Shown here piece after piece: positions 39,786 to 48,019 of a stretch of 64,000 nt of DNA. Every line of letters begins with the position of its first letter. Position 1 is the stretch's first letter. The notes below the pieces were generated by a model. That model was not told the DNA's origin. It saw only the letters and a program-made list of their open reading frames with translations, and did no database searches. This DNA is from Oscillospiraceae bacterium (lineage in GTDB: Bacteria; Bacillota; Clostridia; Oscillospirales; Oscillospiraceae): contig SVLV01000001.1 in assembly GCA_015067765.1 (NCBI GenBank), positions 97,243 through 161,242 on the forward strand, read 5' to 3'. A program made the position numbers and the translations under genes.

Positions 39786-42434
39786 ATGAAACTGATGGTG
39801 CTGGATGGCAACAGTATTCTCAATCGGGCCTTTTACGGTATTCGGCCGCTCTCTACACGGGAGGGGTTGTTTACCCACGCCATCTACGGTTTTATCACCA
39901 CTCTGCAGCGCCTGCTGGATGAGGAGCAGCCGGAGGCGGTGTGCATCACCTTTGACCGCCGTGAGCCTACCTTCCGTCATGAGGCGGATGCCAATTACAA
40001 GGCAACCCGCAAGGGTATGCCGGAGGAACTGGCGATGCAGCTGATCCCGCTCAAGCAGGTGATTGACGCCATGGCGATCCCCCGCTATGAGCTGGCAGGC
40101 TGGGAGGCCGATGATCTAATGGGTACCATCAGCCATCGCTGCGAAGCGGCAGGCTGGGAGTGTGTGCTGGTGACCGGCGATAAGGACAGTCTGCAGCTGA
40201 TCACCGACCGGACCCGGGTAAAGCTGGTGTCCACCCGGATGGGCCAGACCACCACAAAGGATATGACACCGGAGACATTCCGGGAACAGTATGGTTTCGA
40301 TCCCATTCACATGATCGACCTGAAGGCGCTGATGGGCGACAGTTCCGATAATATTTCCGGCGTGCCCGGTGTGGGTGAGAAGACGGCTATGGCGCTGGTG
40401 CAGCAATATGGCAGCATCGATCGCATCTATGAGCAGATGCCGGAGGTGGAGGCAAAGCCGGCGGTGCTCCGCAAGCTGGCAGAAGGGGAGCAGGAGGCCC
40501 GCCATAGCTATTGGCTGGCCACCATCCGTACAGATGCACCGCTGGAGTTTGAGCCGGCGGAAAATGTGCGCAAGCCCTTCCGTCCCGAGCTGTATGATCT
40601 GTTTTTGAAGTTAGAATTTACCAAGCTGATCGATAAATATCATCTCCATCCCCAGCAGGAGGTGGAGGAGCAGCCTGACTACGAGGTTACTGCCGAGGTG
40701 CTGGAGACGGAGGCGCAGGCCCGGGAACTGCTGGAGCAGTGGCGGCAGGCGGAATTCGTCACCGTGTATGGGTTGGATGATCTGTCTGCACTGGTGGTGG
40801 ATTGGGAGACCGGTCCCAACAGCAGCCGGGCAGCAGAATTGTATGAAAACCGCTATCAGGGCAACTGGCATCAGCTGCTGACAGAGCTCTTCTCCAAAGA
40901 GATAAAGAAGGTAGCCCACCAGGTGAAGGATCTGATGGTAGCCCTGTTGGAGCGGGATCTGCCGGTGGAGGGCTTTGTGTTTGACACAGCGCTGGCCGCC
41001 TATCTGTTGGATGCCACTGCCGGCAGTTATGATCTGCAGCGGCTGTTTGTGGCTTACTACAACACGGAACTGCCCAAGCCGGTGCATCTGGAGCAGGACG
41101 CATTTTCTCCGCTGACCGGGGATCCGGTACAGGCCGGTGCGGCACTGTTGAGCTATACCTCGGCGGTTGCGGCACTGCAGGAGACCTTGGCACCCAAGCT
41201 GAAAGAACTGCAGCTGGAGCAGCTGTATTACCAGGTGGAGCTTCCCCTGTGCGCGGTATTGGCTCGCATGGAGCGGCGTGGTTTCCTGGTAGACCGGGAG
41301 GCATTGGCAGCCTTCGGGCAGATGCTGCAGCAGACGACGCTGCAGTTGGAGCAGCAGATCTACGAGGCGGCAGGGGAGACTTTCAATATCAACTCCCCCA
41401 AGCAACTGGGAACGATCCTCTTTGAGAAACTGCAGCTGCCCCACGGAAAGAAGACCAAAACCGGCTGGTCCACCAATGCGGAGGTGCTGGAGAAGCTGCG
41501 TACGCAGCACCCCATTGTGGCGGATGTACTGCAGTATCGGCAGTATGCCAAGCTGAAGAGCACCTATGCAGACGGATTGCTGAAAGTCATTGAGGCGGAT
41601 GGCAGGATCCGGACCAGCTTCCAGATGACGGTGACGGCCACCGGCCGCCTGTCCTCTGCAGAACCCAATCTGCAGAATATCCCTACCCGCACGGAACTGG
41701 GCAGCCAGATGCGTAAGATGTTTGTGGCTGCCCCCGGTCATGTGCTGGTGGATGCAGACTATTCTCAGATCGAACTGCGGCTTTTGGCCCATATGGCAGG
41801 CGATGAGGGGATGCAGCAGGCATTCCGGTCGGGACAGGATTTCCACACACTGACGGCAGCCAAGGTGTTCCATGTGGCCCCGGAGGAGGTAACGGGACGG
41901 ATGCGCTCGTCGGCCAAGGCGGTCAACTTTGGAATCATCTATGGCATTTCCGCTTTCTCTCTGTCGCAGGACATCGGGGTAACAGTAGCGGAGGCCAGGG
42001 ACTATATGGATCGGTATTTTGCCACCTATACCGGTGTGAAGCAGTATATGGAGCAGGTGGTGGAAACGGCTCGGCAGCAGGGCTATGTGGAGACGCTGCT
42101 GCATCGGCGGCGCAACCTGCCGGAATTGAAGAGCAGTAATTTCAATCTGCGTGCCTTCGGTGAACGGGTTGCCCTGAATATGCCGGTGCAGGGTACGGCA
42201 GCAGATATTATGAAGCTGGCTATGGTCCGGGTAGAGGACCGTCTGCAGCAGGAGGGATTGAAAGCCCAACTGATCATGCAGGTGCACGATGAACTGATCG
42301 TGGAATGCCCGGAGGAAGAGAAAGAACAAGTGGAGCAGCTGCTGGCGCAGGAGATGGAGCAGGTGATGCAGCTCTCCGTGCCGCTGGTGGCGGAGGCTCA
42401 CAGCGGAAGAAACTGGTTGGAGGCAAAAGAATGA
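39786..42434 (+). CDS. polA: DNA polymerase I
   Basis: This 882-residue protein has an N-terminal 5'-3' flap exonuclease (1-290; VLDGNSILNRAFYG, GWEADDLMGTI, GDKDSLQLI, GVPGVGEKTA), a central 3'-5' exonuclease-like domain and a C-terminal polymerase (DYSQIELRLLAHMAGD motif A, RSSAKAVNFGIIYG motif B, MQVHDELIVE motif C). The central domain lacks the DxE exonuclease I residues (the equivalent stretch is VTVYGLDDLS), so proofreading is probably absent, as in Bacillus and Thermus. It fills gaps and removes RNA primers. The EamA gene overlaps its end by 4 bp. Confidence 0.97.
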   Translation: MKLMVLDGNSILNRAFYGIRPLSTREGLFTHAIYGFITTLQRLLDEEQPEAVCITFDRREPTFRHEADANYKATRKGMPEELAMQLIPLKQVIDAMAIPRYELAGWEADDLMGTISHRCEAAGWECVLVTGDKDSLQLITDRTRVKLVSTRMGQTTTKDMTPETFREQYGFDPIHMIDLKALMGDSSDNISGVPGVGEKTAMALVQQYGSIDRIYEQMPEVEAKPAVLRKLAEGEQEARHSYWLATIRTDAPLEFEPAENVRKPFRPELYDLFLKLEFTKLIDKYHLHPQQEVEEQPDYEVTAEVLETEAQARELLEQWRQAEFVTVYGLDDLSALVVDWETGPNSSRAAELYENRYQGNWHQLLTELFSKEIKKVAHQVKDLMVALLERDLPVEGFVFDTALAAYLLDATAGSYDLQRLFVAYYNTELPKPVHLEQDAFSPLTGDPVQAGAALLSYTSAVAALQETLAPKLKELQLEQLYYQVELPLCAVLARMERRGFLVDREALAAFGQMLQQTTLQLEQQIYEAAGETFNINSPKQLGTILFEKLQLPHGKKTKTGWSTNAEVLEKLRTQHPIVADVLQYRQYAKLKSTYADGLLKVIEADGRIRTSFQMTVTATGRLSSAEPNLQNIPTRTELGSQMRKMFVAAPGHVLVDADYSQIELRLLAHMAGDEGMQQAFRSGQDFHTLTAAKVFHVAPEEVTGRMRSSAKAVNFGIIYGISAFSLSQDIGVTVAEARDYMDRYFATYTGVKQYMEQVVETARQQGYVETLLHRRRNLPELKSSNFNLRAFGERVALNMPVQGTAADIMKLAMVRVEDRLQQEGLKAQLIMQVHDELIVECPEEEKEQVEQLLAQEMEQVMQLSVPLVAEAHSGRNWLEAKE

Positions 42435-43291
42435 AACGATTGATTGTACTGATCGGCGTGGTGGGCATTTCCGCTTCTGCCGTTCTGGTGCGGTGGTCCA
42501 CAGCGCCGTCTATGGTGCTGGTGCTCTACCGCATGGCCATTGCCGTGTTGATGCTGGCAGTGCCGGTGCTGCTGAAGCACAGAGAGGAACTGAAGAGTCT
42601 GACCCGGAAGGAGGCACTGCTGACCATGGCGGCCGGCTGCAGCCTGGGACTGCATTTCTCCGCCTTCTTTGAGTCCTTGCGGCACACCTCCATTGCCTCG
42701 TCGGTGATTCTGTCGGATGCTGAGGTGTTGTTTGTGGCAATGGGCAGCATCCTGTTTTTGCGCAAGAAACTCAGCCGTCAGTGCTGGCTGGCCGTGTTTT
42801 TGGCACTGGTAGGTGCTGTGATGGTGGCGCTGGCCGATGGCGGCGGCGGAGAGAGCGGCCTGTGGGGAAATGTGCTGGCCCTGACTTCGGCCCTGCTGCT
42901 GGCGATGTATACCATGATTGGCACTTCGGTCCGCAGCCGTGTGTCCAACACCACCTATACCTTTGTGGCCTACTTCTTTGCAGGGCTCACGGTGCTGGTG
43001 ATTTCCCTGTTCAGCGGTACGCCGCTGGTGGGTTATGGAGTCAACAACCTGCTGACGGCCTTGGGTATGGCCGTTCTGTGTACGCTGATGGGTCACAGCG
43101 TCTTTACCTGGGGGTTGAAGTACCTGCCCCCGGCCTACATCTCTATGGTCAAACTGCTGGATCCGGTGTTCTCGGCCCTGTGGGGGCTGCTGCTGTTTGG
43201 CGAGACGCCTACCGTCTGGGTAATCGTGGGCGGCGTGATCGTGATCGCCGGTGTAGCAATCTATGGCCGCGCCACCTCGGAGGAGGAGTAG
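42431..43291 (+). CDS. EamA/DMT-family transporter
   Basis: This 286-residue protein has ten predicted membrane helices formed by two EamA repeats (ISASAVLVRWSTAPSMVLVLYRM; AYISMVKLLDPVFSALWGLLLFGETP). Drug/metabolite transporters of this type export amino acids or other metabolites; the substrate is unknown. ATG 42431 overlaps the polA stop. A cluster of charged residues (ATSEEE) ends the protein just before the rimI ribosome site, which lies within its last codons. It belongs to the polA-EamA-rimI-tsaD operon. Confidence 0.88.
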   Translation: MKRLIVLIGVVGISASAVLVRWSTAPSMVLVLYRMAIAVLMLAVPVLLKHREELKSLTRKEALLTMAAGCSLGLHFSAFFESLRHTSIASSVILSDAEVLFVAMGSILFLRKKLSRQCWLAVFLALVGAVMVALADGGGGESGLWGNVLALTSALLLAMYTMIGTSVRSRVSNTTYTFVAYFFAGLTVLVISLFSGTPLVGYGVNNLLTALGMAVLCTLMGHSVFTWGLKYLPPAYISMVKLLDPVFSALWGLLLFGETPTVWVIVGGVIVIAGVAIYGRATSEEE

Positions 43292-43294
43292 TGC

Positions 43295-43774
43295 ATGAGT
43301 GGTGAGAAGATGAATGTGCGCGTTGTCCCTATGAACGCAGATCATCTGGATGCACTGGAAAAGCTGGAGCGTATCTGTTTCTCCCGTCCCTGGTCCAGAA
43401 AGATGCTGGCAGAGGAACTGGAGAACCAGTGTGCCGCGTTCCTGGTAGCAGAGGATGCTGACAGTGGGGAAGTGGTAGGCTATGCCGGCCTGCTGGTGAT
43501 GGCCGACGAGGGCTATATCACCAATGTGGCGGTATTTCCCCAGTTCCGCCGGCAGGGAATTGCCGGGGAACTGGTGCAGGTGTTTTTGCGTTTTGCCCAA
43601 GCCAATCAACTGGCCTTTCTGACTTTGGAAGTGCGCCCCAGCAACACGGCGGCGATTGCCCTGTATCAGAGTTTCGGCTTTGAGGAAGTGGGTCGCCGGA
43701 AAAACTATTATGACCTGCCCAAAGAGGATGCGCTGATCCTGACCCGGTATTTTCATGAGGAGGTGGCGCAGTGA
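43295..43774 (+). CDS. rimI: ribosomal protein S18-alanine N-acetyltransferase
   Basis: This GNAT acetyltransferase of 159 residues has the acetyl-CoA loop FRRQGIAGELVQVFLRFA (Q/RxxGxG/A). It also has the RimI-typical ICFSRPWS near the N-terminus, NVAVFPQ, LEVRPSNTAAIALYQSFGFEEVGRRKNYY. RimI acetylates the N-terminal Ala of S18, and its gene commonly neighbours tsaD/tsaB. ATG 43295 is about 7 bases after AGGAGGAG; ATG 43310 is a possible shorter start. It overlaps tsaD by 4 bp. Confidence 0.9.
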   Translation: MSGEKMNVRVVPMNADHLDALEKLERICFSRPWSRKMLAEELENQCAAFLVAEDADSGEVVGYAGLLVMADEGYITNVAVFPQFRRQGIAGELVQVFLRFAQANQLAFLTLEVRPSNTAAIALYQSFGFEEVGRRKNYYDLPKEDALILTRYFHEEVAQ

Positions 43775-44781
43775 TTATTCTGGCTTTTGAATCCTCCTGC
43801 GACGAGACCGCCGTTGCAGTGGTGGAGGACGGCCGCAAGGTGCTGTCCGATGCGATCCTTTCTCAGGCGGATATGCATGCCCTCTATGGCGGTGTTGTGC
43901 CGGAAATCGCCTCCCGCAAGCATGTGGAGGCCATTGCGGGACTGACCGATCAGGCTTTGGCACAGGCTGGGATCGGCAAGACTGATGTGGATGCGGTTGC
44001 GGTGACCTATGCGCCGGGGCTCATCGGCGCGGTGCTGGTGGGCGTCAGTTTTGCCAAGTCGGTGGCCTATGGATTGGGTGTTCCCCTGATCCCGGTGCAC
44101 CATATCCGCGGCCATATTGCGGCCAACTATCTGGCTTTTCCGGAACTGGAGCCACCCTTCCTGGCGTTGGCCATCTCCGGCGGCAACTCTTTGATCGTGG
44201 ATGTGCGGGATTATACGGATATGGAGATCATCGGTGCAACCCGTGATGATGCAGCCGGTGAGTGCTTTGATAAGATTGCCCGGGTGCTGGGTCTGCCGTA
44301 CCCCGGCGGAAAGCCCATGGATCTGCTGGCGCAGCAGTCTGCGGGGGGGAAGTATGTGTTGCCCCGCTCCCATGTAGATGGCGCGGATTTGGACATGAGT
44401 TTCTCCGGACTGAAAACGGCGGTGATCAATCTGGTGCACAAAGCCCAGCAGAAGGGGGAGGAACTGGATGCTGCGGCGCTGGCGCGGGATTTCACCCGGG
44501 CGGTATCCGATGAGCTGGTGCCCCGCACGATGGAAGCTGCCCGCCGTACCGGCCGGCGTACCATTGTGGCGGCTGGCGGCGTGGCCGCCAACACCATCAT
44601 CCGCGCAGATCTGGAGCAGGCCTGCCGGGAGATGGGCTGCACCCTGTACCTGCCCCCGCTGAAGTATTGCGGGGATAACGGGGCGATGATTGGCGCACAG
44701 GGTTACTATGAGTATCAGGCAGGGCGCCGTGCAGATTGGGATTTGAATGCCTATGCTACTATGGAATTGAATGAGAAATAA
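43771..44781 (+). CDS. tsaD: tRNA threonylcarbamoyladenosine transferase subunit
   Basis: This 336-residue Kae1/Qri7-type protein transfers the threonylcarbamoyl group to A37 of ANN-decoding tRNAs together with TsaB and TsaE. Its ASKHA motifs are AFESSCDETAVAVV, TYAPGLIGAVLVGVSFAK, VHHIRGHIAANYL (metal ligands H111 and H115) and VAAGGVAANTIIR. It begins with GTG 43771 overlapping rimI. tsaB and tsaE are not in this window. It is the last gene of the polA operon, with a hairpin 11 bp after its stop. Coincidentally a tRNA-Thr, a likely substrate, lies 540 bp downstream. Confidence 0.96.
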   Translation: MIILAFESSCDETAVAVVEDGRKVLSDAILSQADMHALYGGVVPEIASRKHVEAIAGLTDQALAQAGIGKTDVDAVAVTYAPGLIGAVLVGVSFAKSVAYGLGVPLIPVHHIRGHIAANYLAFPELEPPFLALAISGGNSLIVDVRDYTDMEIIGATRDDAAGECFDKIARVLGLPYPGGKPMDLLAQQSAGGKYVLPRSHVDGADLDMSFSGLKTAVINLVHKAQQKGEELDAAALARDFTRAVSDELVPRTMEAARRTGRRTIVAAGGVAANTIIRADLEQACREMGCTLYLPPLKYCGDNGAMIGAQGYYEYQAGRRADWDLNAYATMELNEK

Positions 44782-44791
44782 GTGTTGCTTA

Positions 44792-44826
44792 TGAAGGAGG
44801 GCGATCCGTGCGGTCGCCCTCCTTGC
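44792..44826 (+). terminator. possible terminator hairpin after tsaD
   Basis: An AAGGAGGGCGA / TCGCCCTCCTT stem with a loop of about 8 nt is followed by GCATATTTCC. The T run is poor, so termination may be partial. Confidence 0.55.
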
Positions 44827-45005
44827 ATATTTCCTGCAGAATGGAACGTTATGTCAAATGAAAAGAGAAAGTTACTGCAAAGTCGAACGATTTGTTATTA
44901 TGTAAATAAAAGTAGAGGTTACATGAGGATTGGAAACTGCGATTGCGGGTGTCATCTTTTGAATAAACCATTAAAAATATCTTGAAATAACAAGGAAAAT
45001 TCAAT

Positions 45006-45035
45006 TGTGGAAAACTCGGTGGAAAGTGTGGATAA
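45006..45035. promoter_or_regulatory. pair of DnaA-box-like sites
   Basis: TGTGGATAA at 45027-45035 is the exact reverse complement of the DnaA consensus TTATCCACA. TGTGGAAAA at 45006-45014 is a one-mismatch copy in the same orientation, 21 bp away. They lie in AT-rich DNA, but there is no dnaA, dnaN or rpmH nearby. Confidence 0.45.
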
Positions 45036-45216
45036 CTTCTTGTAAACGATTATTTCATAATAAATTATGTAAATTCTTCACGCACTGTTTTATGAAATCT
45101 CCCGTGTAAAAAATGCGTAAAAAGCCGGTATTAGGCAGAGAAATACCATTTTTGACCGGGGGGACATTTTTTCGCCAAAGGAAATGTTAGTGGCGGGACA
45201 GGAAAAAACCTGCAAA

Positions 45217-45245
45217 TTGTCTTTCATAATTACATTATGTATAAT
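45217..45245 (+). promoter_or_regulatory. upstream promoter (P1) for tRNA-Thr
   Basis: TTGTCT at 45217 and TATAAT at 45240 are separated by 17 bp. Confidence 0.55.
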
Positions 45246-45270
45246 TTGAAATGGAGGGGTGATTTGGTGG

Positions 45271-45299
45271 TTGACGAGCAGAAGGAAAGCTGATATAAT
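45271..45299 (+). promoter_or_regulatory. downstream promoter (P2) for tRNA-Thr
   Basis: TTGACG at 45271 and TATAAT at 45294 are separated by 17 bp. Transcription would start about 20 nt before the mature tRNA. Confidence 0.75.
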
Positions 45300-45324
45300 A
45301 TAACCCGTGCTTTCAGGCAGGTGT

Positions 45325-45400
45325 GCTTGTGTGGCTCAGTTGGTAGAGCAGCTCACTCGTAATGAGCAGGTCGCCGGTTCGAGTCCGGCCACAAGCTCCA
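45325..45400 (+). tRNA. tRNA-Thr (anticodon CGU)
   Basis: The 76-nt cloverleaf is complete. Acceptor arms GCTTGTG / CACAAGC pair fully. The D arm is GCTC-loop-GAGC. The anticodon stem GCTCA / TGAGC encloses CTCGTAA, giving anticodon CGT that reads ACG (threonine). The T arm GCCGG-TTCGAGT-CCGGC is perfect. CCA is encoded. Two promoters precede it and a terminator follows 5 nt later, so it is a single-gene transcript. Confidence 0.97.
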
Positions 45401-45404
45401 AAGA

Positions 45405-45440
45405 AAACTCCGTCAAGTTCTCTTGGCGGAGTTTTTTGTT
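45405..45440 (+). terminator. intrinsic terminator after tRNA-Thr
   Basis: An AACTCCGTCAAG / CTTGGCGGAGTT stem (one wobble pair) is followed by TTTTTGTTTTG. Confidence 0.9.
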
Positions 45441-45516
45441 TTGTCAAGCGACTTCGATCAGAGATCTGTCTGAGAACAAATTGGAGGGGGGATAAGAAAA
45501 AATTTCTCAAAGGGTC

Positions 45517-45545
45517 TTGACAAATCTTTCCTTCAAGACTATGAT
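45517..45545 (+). promoter_or_regulatory. strong sigma-A-type promoter for feoB
   Basis: TTGACA at 45517 and TATGAT at 45540 are separated by 17 bp. Transcription should start near 45552, right at the first of two palindromes. Confidence 0.75.
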
Positions 45546-45554
45546 ATGAAAGCG

Positions 45555-45570
45555 GTTAGCTATAGCTAAC
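45555..45570. promoter_or_regulatory. operator candidate 1 upstream of feoB (GTTAG-N6-CTAAC)
   Basis: GTTAGCTATAGCTAAC is a perfect 16-bp palindrome just downstream of the feoB -10. Its half-site resembles the GGTTAG / CTAACC arms of iron boxes bound by DtxR/IdeR-family repressors. The position suits repression under iron sufficiency. Confidence 0.6.
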
Positions 45571-45582
45571 GCGTTTTTTGGT

Positions 45583-45610
45583 ATGATGGTTAGTGAAAAC
45601 TAACCATCAT
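45583..45610. promoter_or_regulatory. operator candidate 2 upstream of feoB (GTTAG-N6-CTAAC)
   Basis: Perfect 12-bp arms ATGATGGTTAGT / ACTAACCATCAT flank GAAA. Its core has the same GTTAG-N6-CTAAC pattern as operator 1, 33 bp further on, about three helical turns. It could also fold as an mRNA hairpin. Confidence 0.6.
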
Positions 45611-45667
45611 AAAGGTGTATGTTTTACAGGAAACTGTTGAAAGTGATGAAAGAGGAGGAACTCCCGA

Positions 45668-47677
45668 ATGAGAATTGCTTTTGCGGGCAATCCCAATAGC
45701 GGTAAGACCACCATGTACAATGCACTGACCGGCCGCAATGAAAAGGTCGGCAACTGGGCTGGTGTTACCGTTGATAAGAAAGAGGCTGCCATTAAGAAGG
45801 TATATGCCGGTGATCGGGATCTGATTGCCGTTGACCTGCCCGGCGCCTATTCCATGTCCCCCTTCACCTCTGAGGAGAGCATTACCAGTGCCTATGTGAA
45901 GAATGAGCAGCCGGATGTGATCATCAACATTGTGGATGCCACGAACCTGAGCCGTTCGCTGTTCTTCACCACGCAGCTGCTGGAGCTGGGGGTTCCTGTT
46001 GTGGTGGCGCTGAATAAGCACGACCTCAACGAGAAGAAAGAGACGAAGATCGATGTGAAGGCACTGTCTGAGAAACTGGGCTGCCCCGTGATCGATACCA
46101 CTTCCACCACCGGTGACGGTCTGAAGGAAGTGGTTCAGGCAGCGGTCTCCCGCAAGGGTATGAGCCAGGCAGCCCCCTATGTCCAAAGTGATGTGAATCT
46201 GACGGATAAGGCCTCTGTAGAAGAGGATGACCGTAAGCGCTTTGCTTTCGTCAACAACATTGTTTCCTCCGTTGAGAGCCGGAAGGTTCTCACGAAGAAT
46301 AAGAATTTCCAGGATCAGATCGATGCCGTGCTGACCCATCCGGTGGCAGGTATCCCCATCTTCGCAGTGGTGATGTTCCTGGTGTTCCACATCTCTCAGT
46401 CTGATGGTTCTCTGGGCCTGGGTGTGTGGCTGGCGGATCTGCTGGTGGGCTGGCTGGAGACCTTCCAGGCATGGGTCGGTGAAATGGTTTCCGGTGCAGC
46501 TCCCATCCTGCAGGCTCTGCTGGTGGATGGCGTGATCGGTGGTGTGGCCGCAGTTGTCGGCTTCCTTCCCCTGGTCATGGTCATGTACTTCCTGATTGCT
46601 CTGCTGGAGGATTGCGGTTACATGGCCCGCGCCACCGTGGTGCTGGATCCTATCTTCAAGAAAGTGGGGCTGTCCGGTAAGTCTGTTATCCCCTTCGTGA
46701 TCGGCACTGGCTGTGCCATCCCCGGTGTGATGGCCTGCCGTACCATTCGCAATGAGCGTGAGCGCCGTGCAACTGCTATGCTGGCGCCTTTCATGCCCTG
46801 CGGTGCCAAGCTGCCCGTTATCGCCCTGTTTTCCGGTGCATTCTTTGATAATGCCGACTGGGTCGGTACCATGATGTACTTCGTGGGTATTATTCTGATC
46901 CTGCTGGGTGCTCTGCTGGTGAACAAGATTGCCGGTCACAAGGCTCGTAAATCCTTTTTCATCATCGAACTGCCCGAGTATAAGCTGCCCTCCCTCAAGC
47001 GTGCGTTCCTCTCCATGTGCAGCCGCGGTTGGGCCTACATTGTCAAGGCCGGTACCGTCATTCTGGTCTGCAACACGGTGGTGCAGATCATGCAGACCTT
47101 CAACTGGAGCTTCCAGGAAGCCGAGGTTGCCTCTGAGTCCATTCTGGCTACCATTGCCAACCCCATTGCCTATCTGCTGGTGCCCATCGTTGGTGTTGCA
47201 TCCTGGCAGCTGGCCGCTGCTGCGGTTACCGGTTTTATCGCCAAGGAAAATGTGGTCGGCACGCTGGCCGTCTGCTTCGTTGGCCTGGAGAACCTGATCG
47301 ACACCGAGGAACTGGCTCTTCTGGAAGGTGCCGGTGCTGAGGTGGCCGGTGTGATGGCCATCACCAAAATTGCTGCTCTGGCTTACCTGATGTTCAATCT
47401 GTTCACTCCGCCCTGCTTTGCGGCACTGGGTGCTATGAACTCCGAGATCAACGATCGCAAGTGGTTCTGGGGCGGTGTGGCTCTGCAGTTTGCTACCGGC
47501 TACACGGTTTCTTATCTGGTCTATACCATTGGTACTCTGGTGGTGGAACCCGCCTCTCTGAATGTGATGGCAGCCCTGGCTGGCCTGGCAGTGGTTGTGG
47601 TGATCGGTATCATTATTGGCTGCCTGATCAAAAAGACCAACCAGAATCTGGCTGCTGAGTATGCTCTGAAGAAGTAA
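45668..47677 (+). CDS. feoB: ferrous iron transporter B
   Basis: This 669-residue protein imports Fe2+ across the membrane. The N-terminal G domain has GNPNSGKTT (G1), VDLPGAYSMSP (G3) and NKHD (G4). A helical GDI-like linker follows, then a membrane domain with paired gate repeats (IPFVIGTGCAIPGVMACRTIRNERERRATAMLAPFMPCGAKLPV). No feoA precedes it, and no FeoA-like SH3 domain is fused. The ATG follows AGAGGAGG. Two GTTAG-N6-CTAAC palindromes and a strong promoter lie upstream, pointing to iron control. The Cys-rich partner gene follows after 5 bp. Confidence 0.96.
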   Translation: MRIAFAGNPNSGKTTMYNALTGRNEKVGNWAGVTVDKKEAAIKKVYAGDRDLIAVDLPGAYSMSPFTSEESITSAYVKNEQPDVIINIVDATNLSRSLFFTTQLLELGVPVVVALNKHDLNEKKETKIDVKALSEKLGCPVIDTTSTTGDGLKEVVQAAVSRKGMSQAAPYVQSDVNLTDKASVEEDDRKRFAFVNNIVSSVESRKVLTKNKNFQDQIDAVLTHPVAGIPIFAVVMFLVFHISQSDGSLGLGVWLADLLVGWLETFQAWVGEMVSGAAPILQALLVDGVIGGVAAVVGFLPLVMVMYFLIALLEDCGYMARATVVLDPIFKKVGLSGKSVIPFVIGTGCAIPGVMACRTIRNERERRATAMLAPFMPCGAKLPVIALFSGAFFDNADWVGTMMYFVGIILILLGALLVNKIAGHKARKSFFIIELPEYKLPSLKRAFLSMCSRGWAYIVKAGTVILVCNTVVQIMQTFNWSFQEAEVASESILATIANPIAYLLVPIVGVASWQLAAAAVTGFIAKENVVGTLAVCFVGLENLIDTEELALLEGAGAEVAGVMAITKIAALAYLMFNLFTPPCFAALGAMNSEINDRKWFWGGVALQFATGYTVSYLVYTIGTLVVEPASLNVMAALAGLAVVVVIGIIIGCLIKKTNQNLAAEYALKK

Positions 47678-47682
47678 TTGCT

Positions 47683-47868
47683 ATGAAACCGATTGATTTT
47701 CTGATTATTGCAGTGGTCGTTGTGATCCTGGGCTCTGTTCTGTGGTATCTCCGCAGGGCGAAGAAAAAAGGAGTCAAGTGCATCGGTTGTCCCGATGGTG
47801 CAAAGTGTTCGGGTGCCTGCTCCGGCTGCGGCAATGGCTGCGGCTGTGGTGAGCAGAACCCCAATTAA
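47683..47868 (+). CDS. FeoB-associated Cys-rich membrane protein
   Basis: This 61-residue protein has one membrane helix at about 5-24 (DFLIIAVVVVILGSVLWYL), a basic stretch (RRAKKKG), and a tail with seven cysteines in about 25 residues (KCIGC, KCSGACSGCGNGCGC). It matches the small FeoB-associated family that replaces or assists FeoC/FeoA in many Firmicutes. It may bind iron or a cluster near the FeoB pore; the mechanism is unproven. Five bp separate it from feoB, so they share a transcript. Confidence 0.92.
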   Translation: MKPIDFLIIAVVVVILGSVLWYLRRAKKKGVKCIGCPDGAKCSGACSGCGNGCGCGEQNPN

Positions 47869-47914
47869 TCTGCATAACAATGGCGCAAGCCATTCTCTTC
47901 CCTCAAAAATATTT

Positions 47915-47949
47915 GCAGGAGCGGCTTCTGTACGGGAGCCGCTCCTGCA
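47915..47949 (+). repeat. inverted repeat after the feo genes
   Basis: A GCAGGAGCGGCT / AGCCGCTCCTGC stem with an 11-nt loop has no T run on the plus strand. It is probably the end of the feo mRNA or a weak terminator. Confidence 0.6.
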
Positions 47950-47960
47950 CGTCTGTGTAC

Positions 47961-47989
47961 TTGCATGCTGCGGGGAAAAGCGGTATAAT
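47961..47989 (+). promoter_or_regulatory. sigma-A-type promoter for the HAD hydrolase
   Basis: TTGCAT at 47961 and TATAAT at 47984 are separated by 17 bp. Confidence 0.6.
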
Positions 47990-48019
47990 CCGGGACAGGA
48001 AACTCTGTGGAAGGAATGA

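Larger units (their letters stand above)
44782..45324. other. AT-rich intergenic region without a gene
   Basis: This 543-bp gap is clearly richer in A and T than its surroundings. It holds a GC hairpin after tsaD (44792-44826), two DnaA-box-like 9-mers (45006-45035) and two tandem promoters aimed at the tRNA (45217-45299). I see no credible protein gene; the 67-codon frame at 44782-44985 has no family likeness and poor codon structure. Confidence 0.6.

Noticed and set aside
44782..44985. 67-codon frame after tsaD
   Set aside because: It reads through the tsaD hairpin, has no domain likeness, and lies in AT-rich non-coding sequence.
44782..45324. Chromosomal origin of replication
   Set aside because: Only two DnaA-like boxes, and none of the usual neighbours (dnaA, dnaN, recF, rpmH) are present.
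45307..45495. 62-codon frame over the tRNA
   Set aside because: It is a translation of the tRNA-Thr gene and its terminator, a known false positive type.
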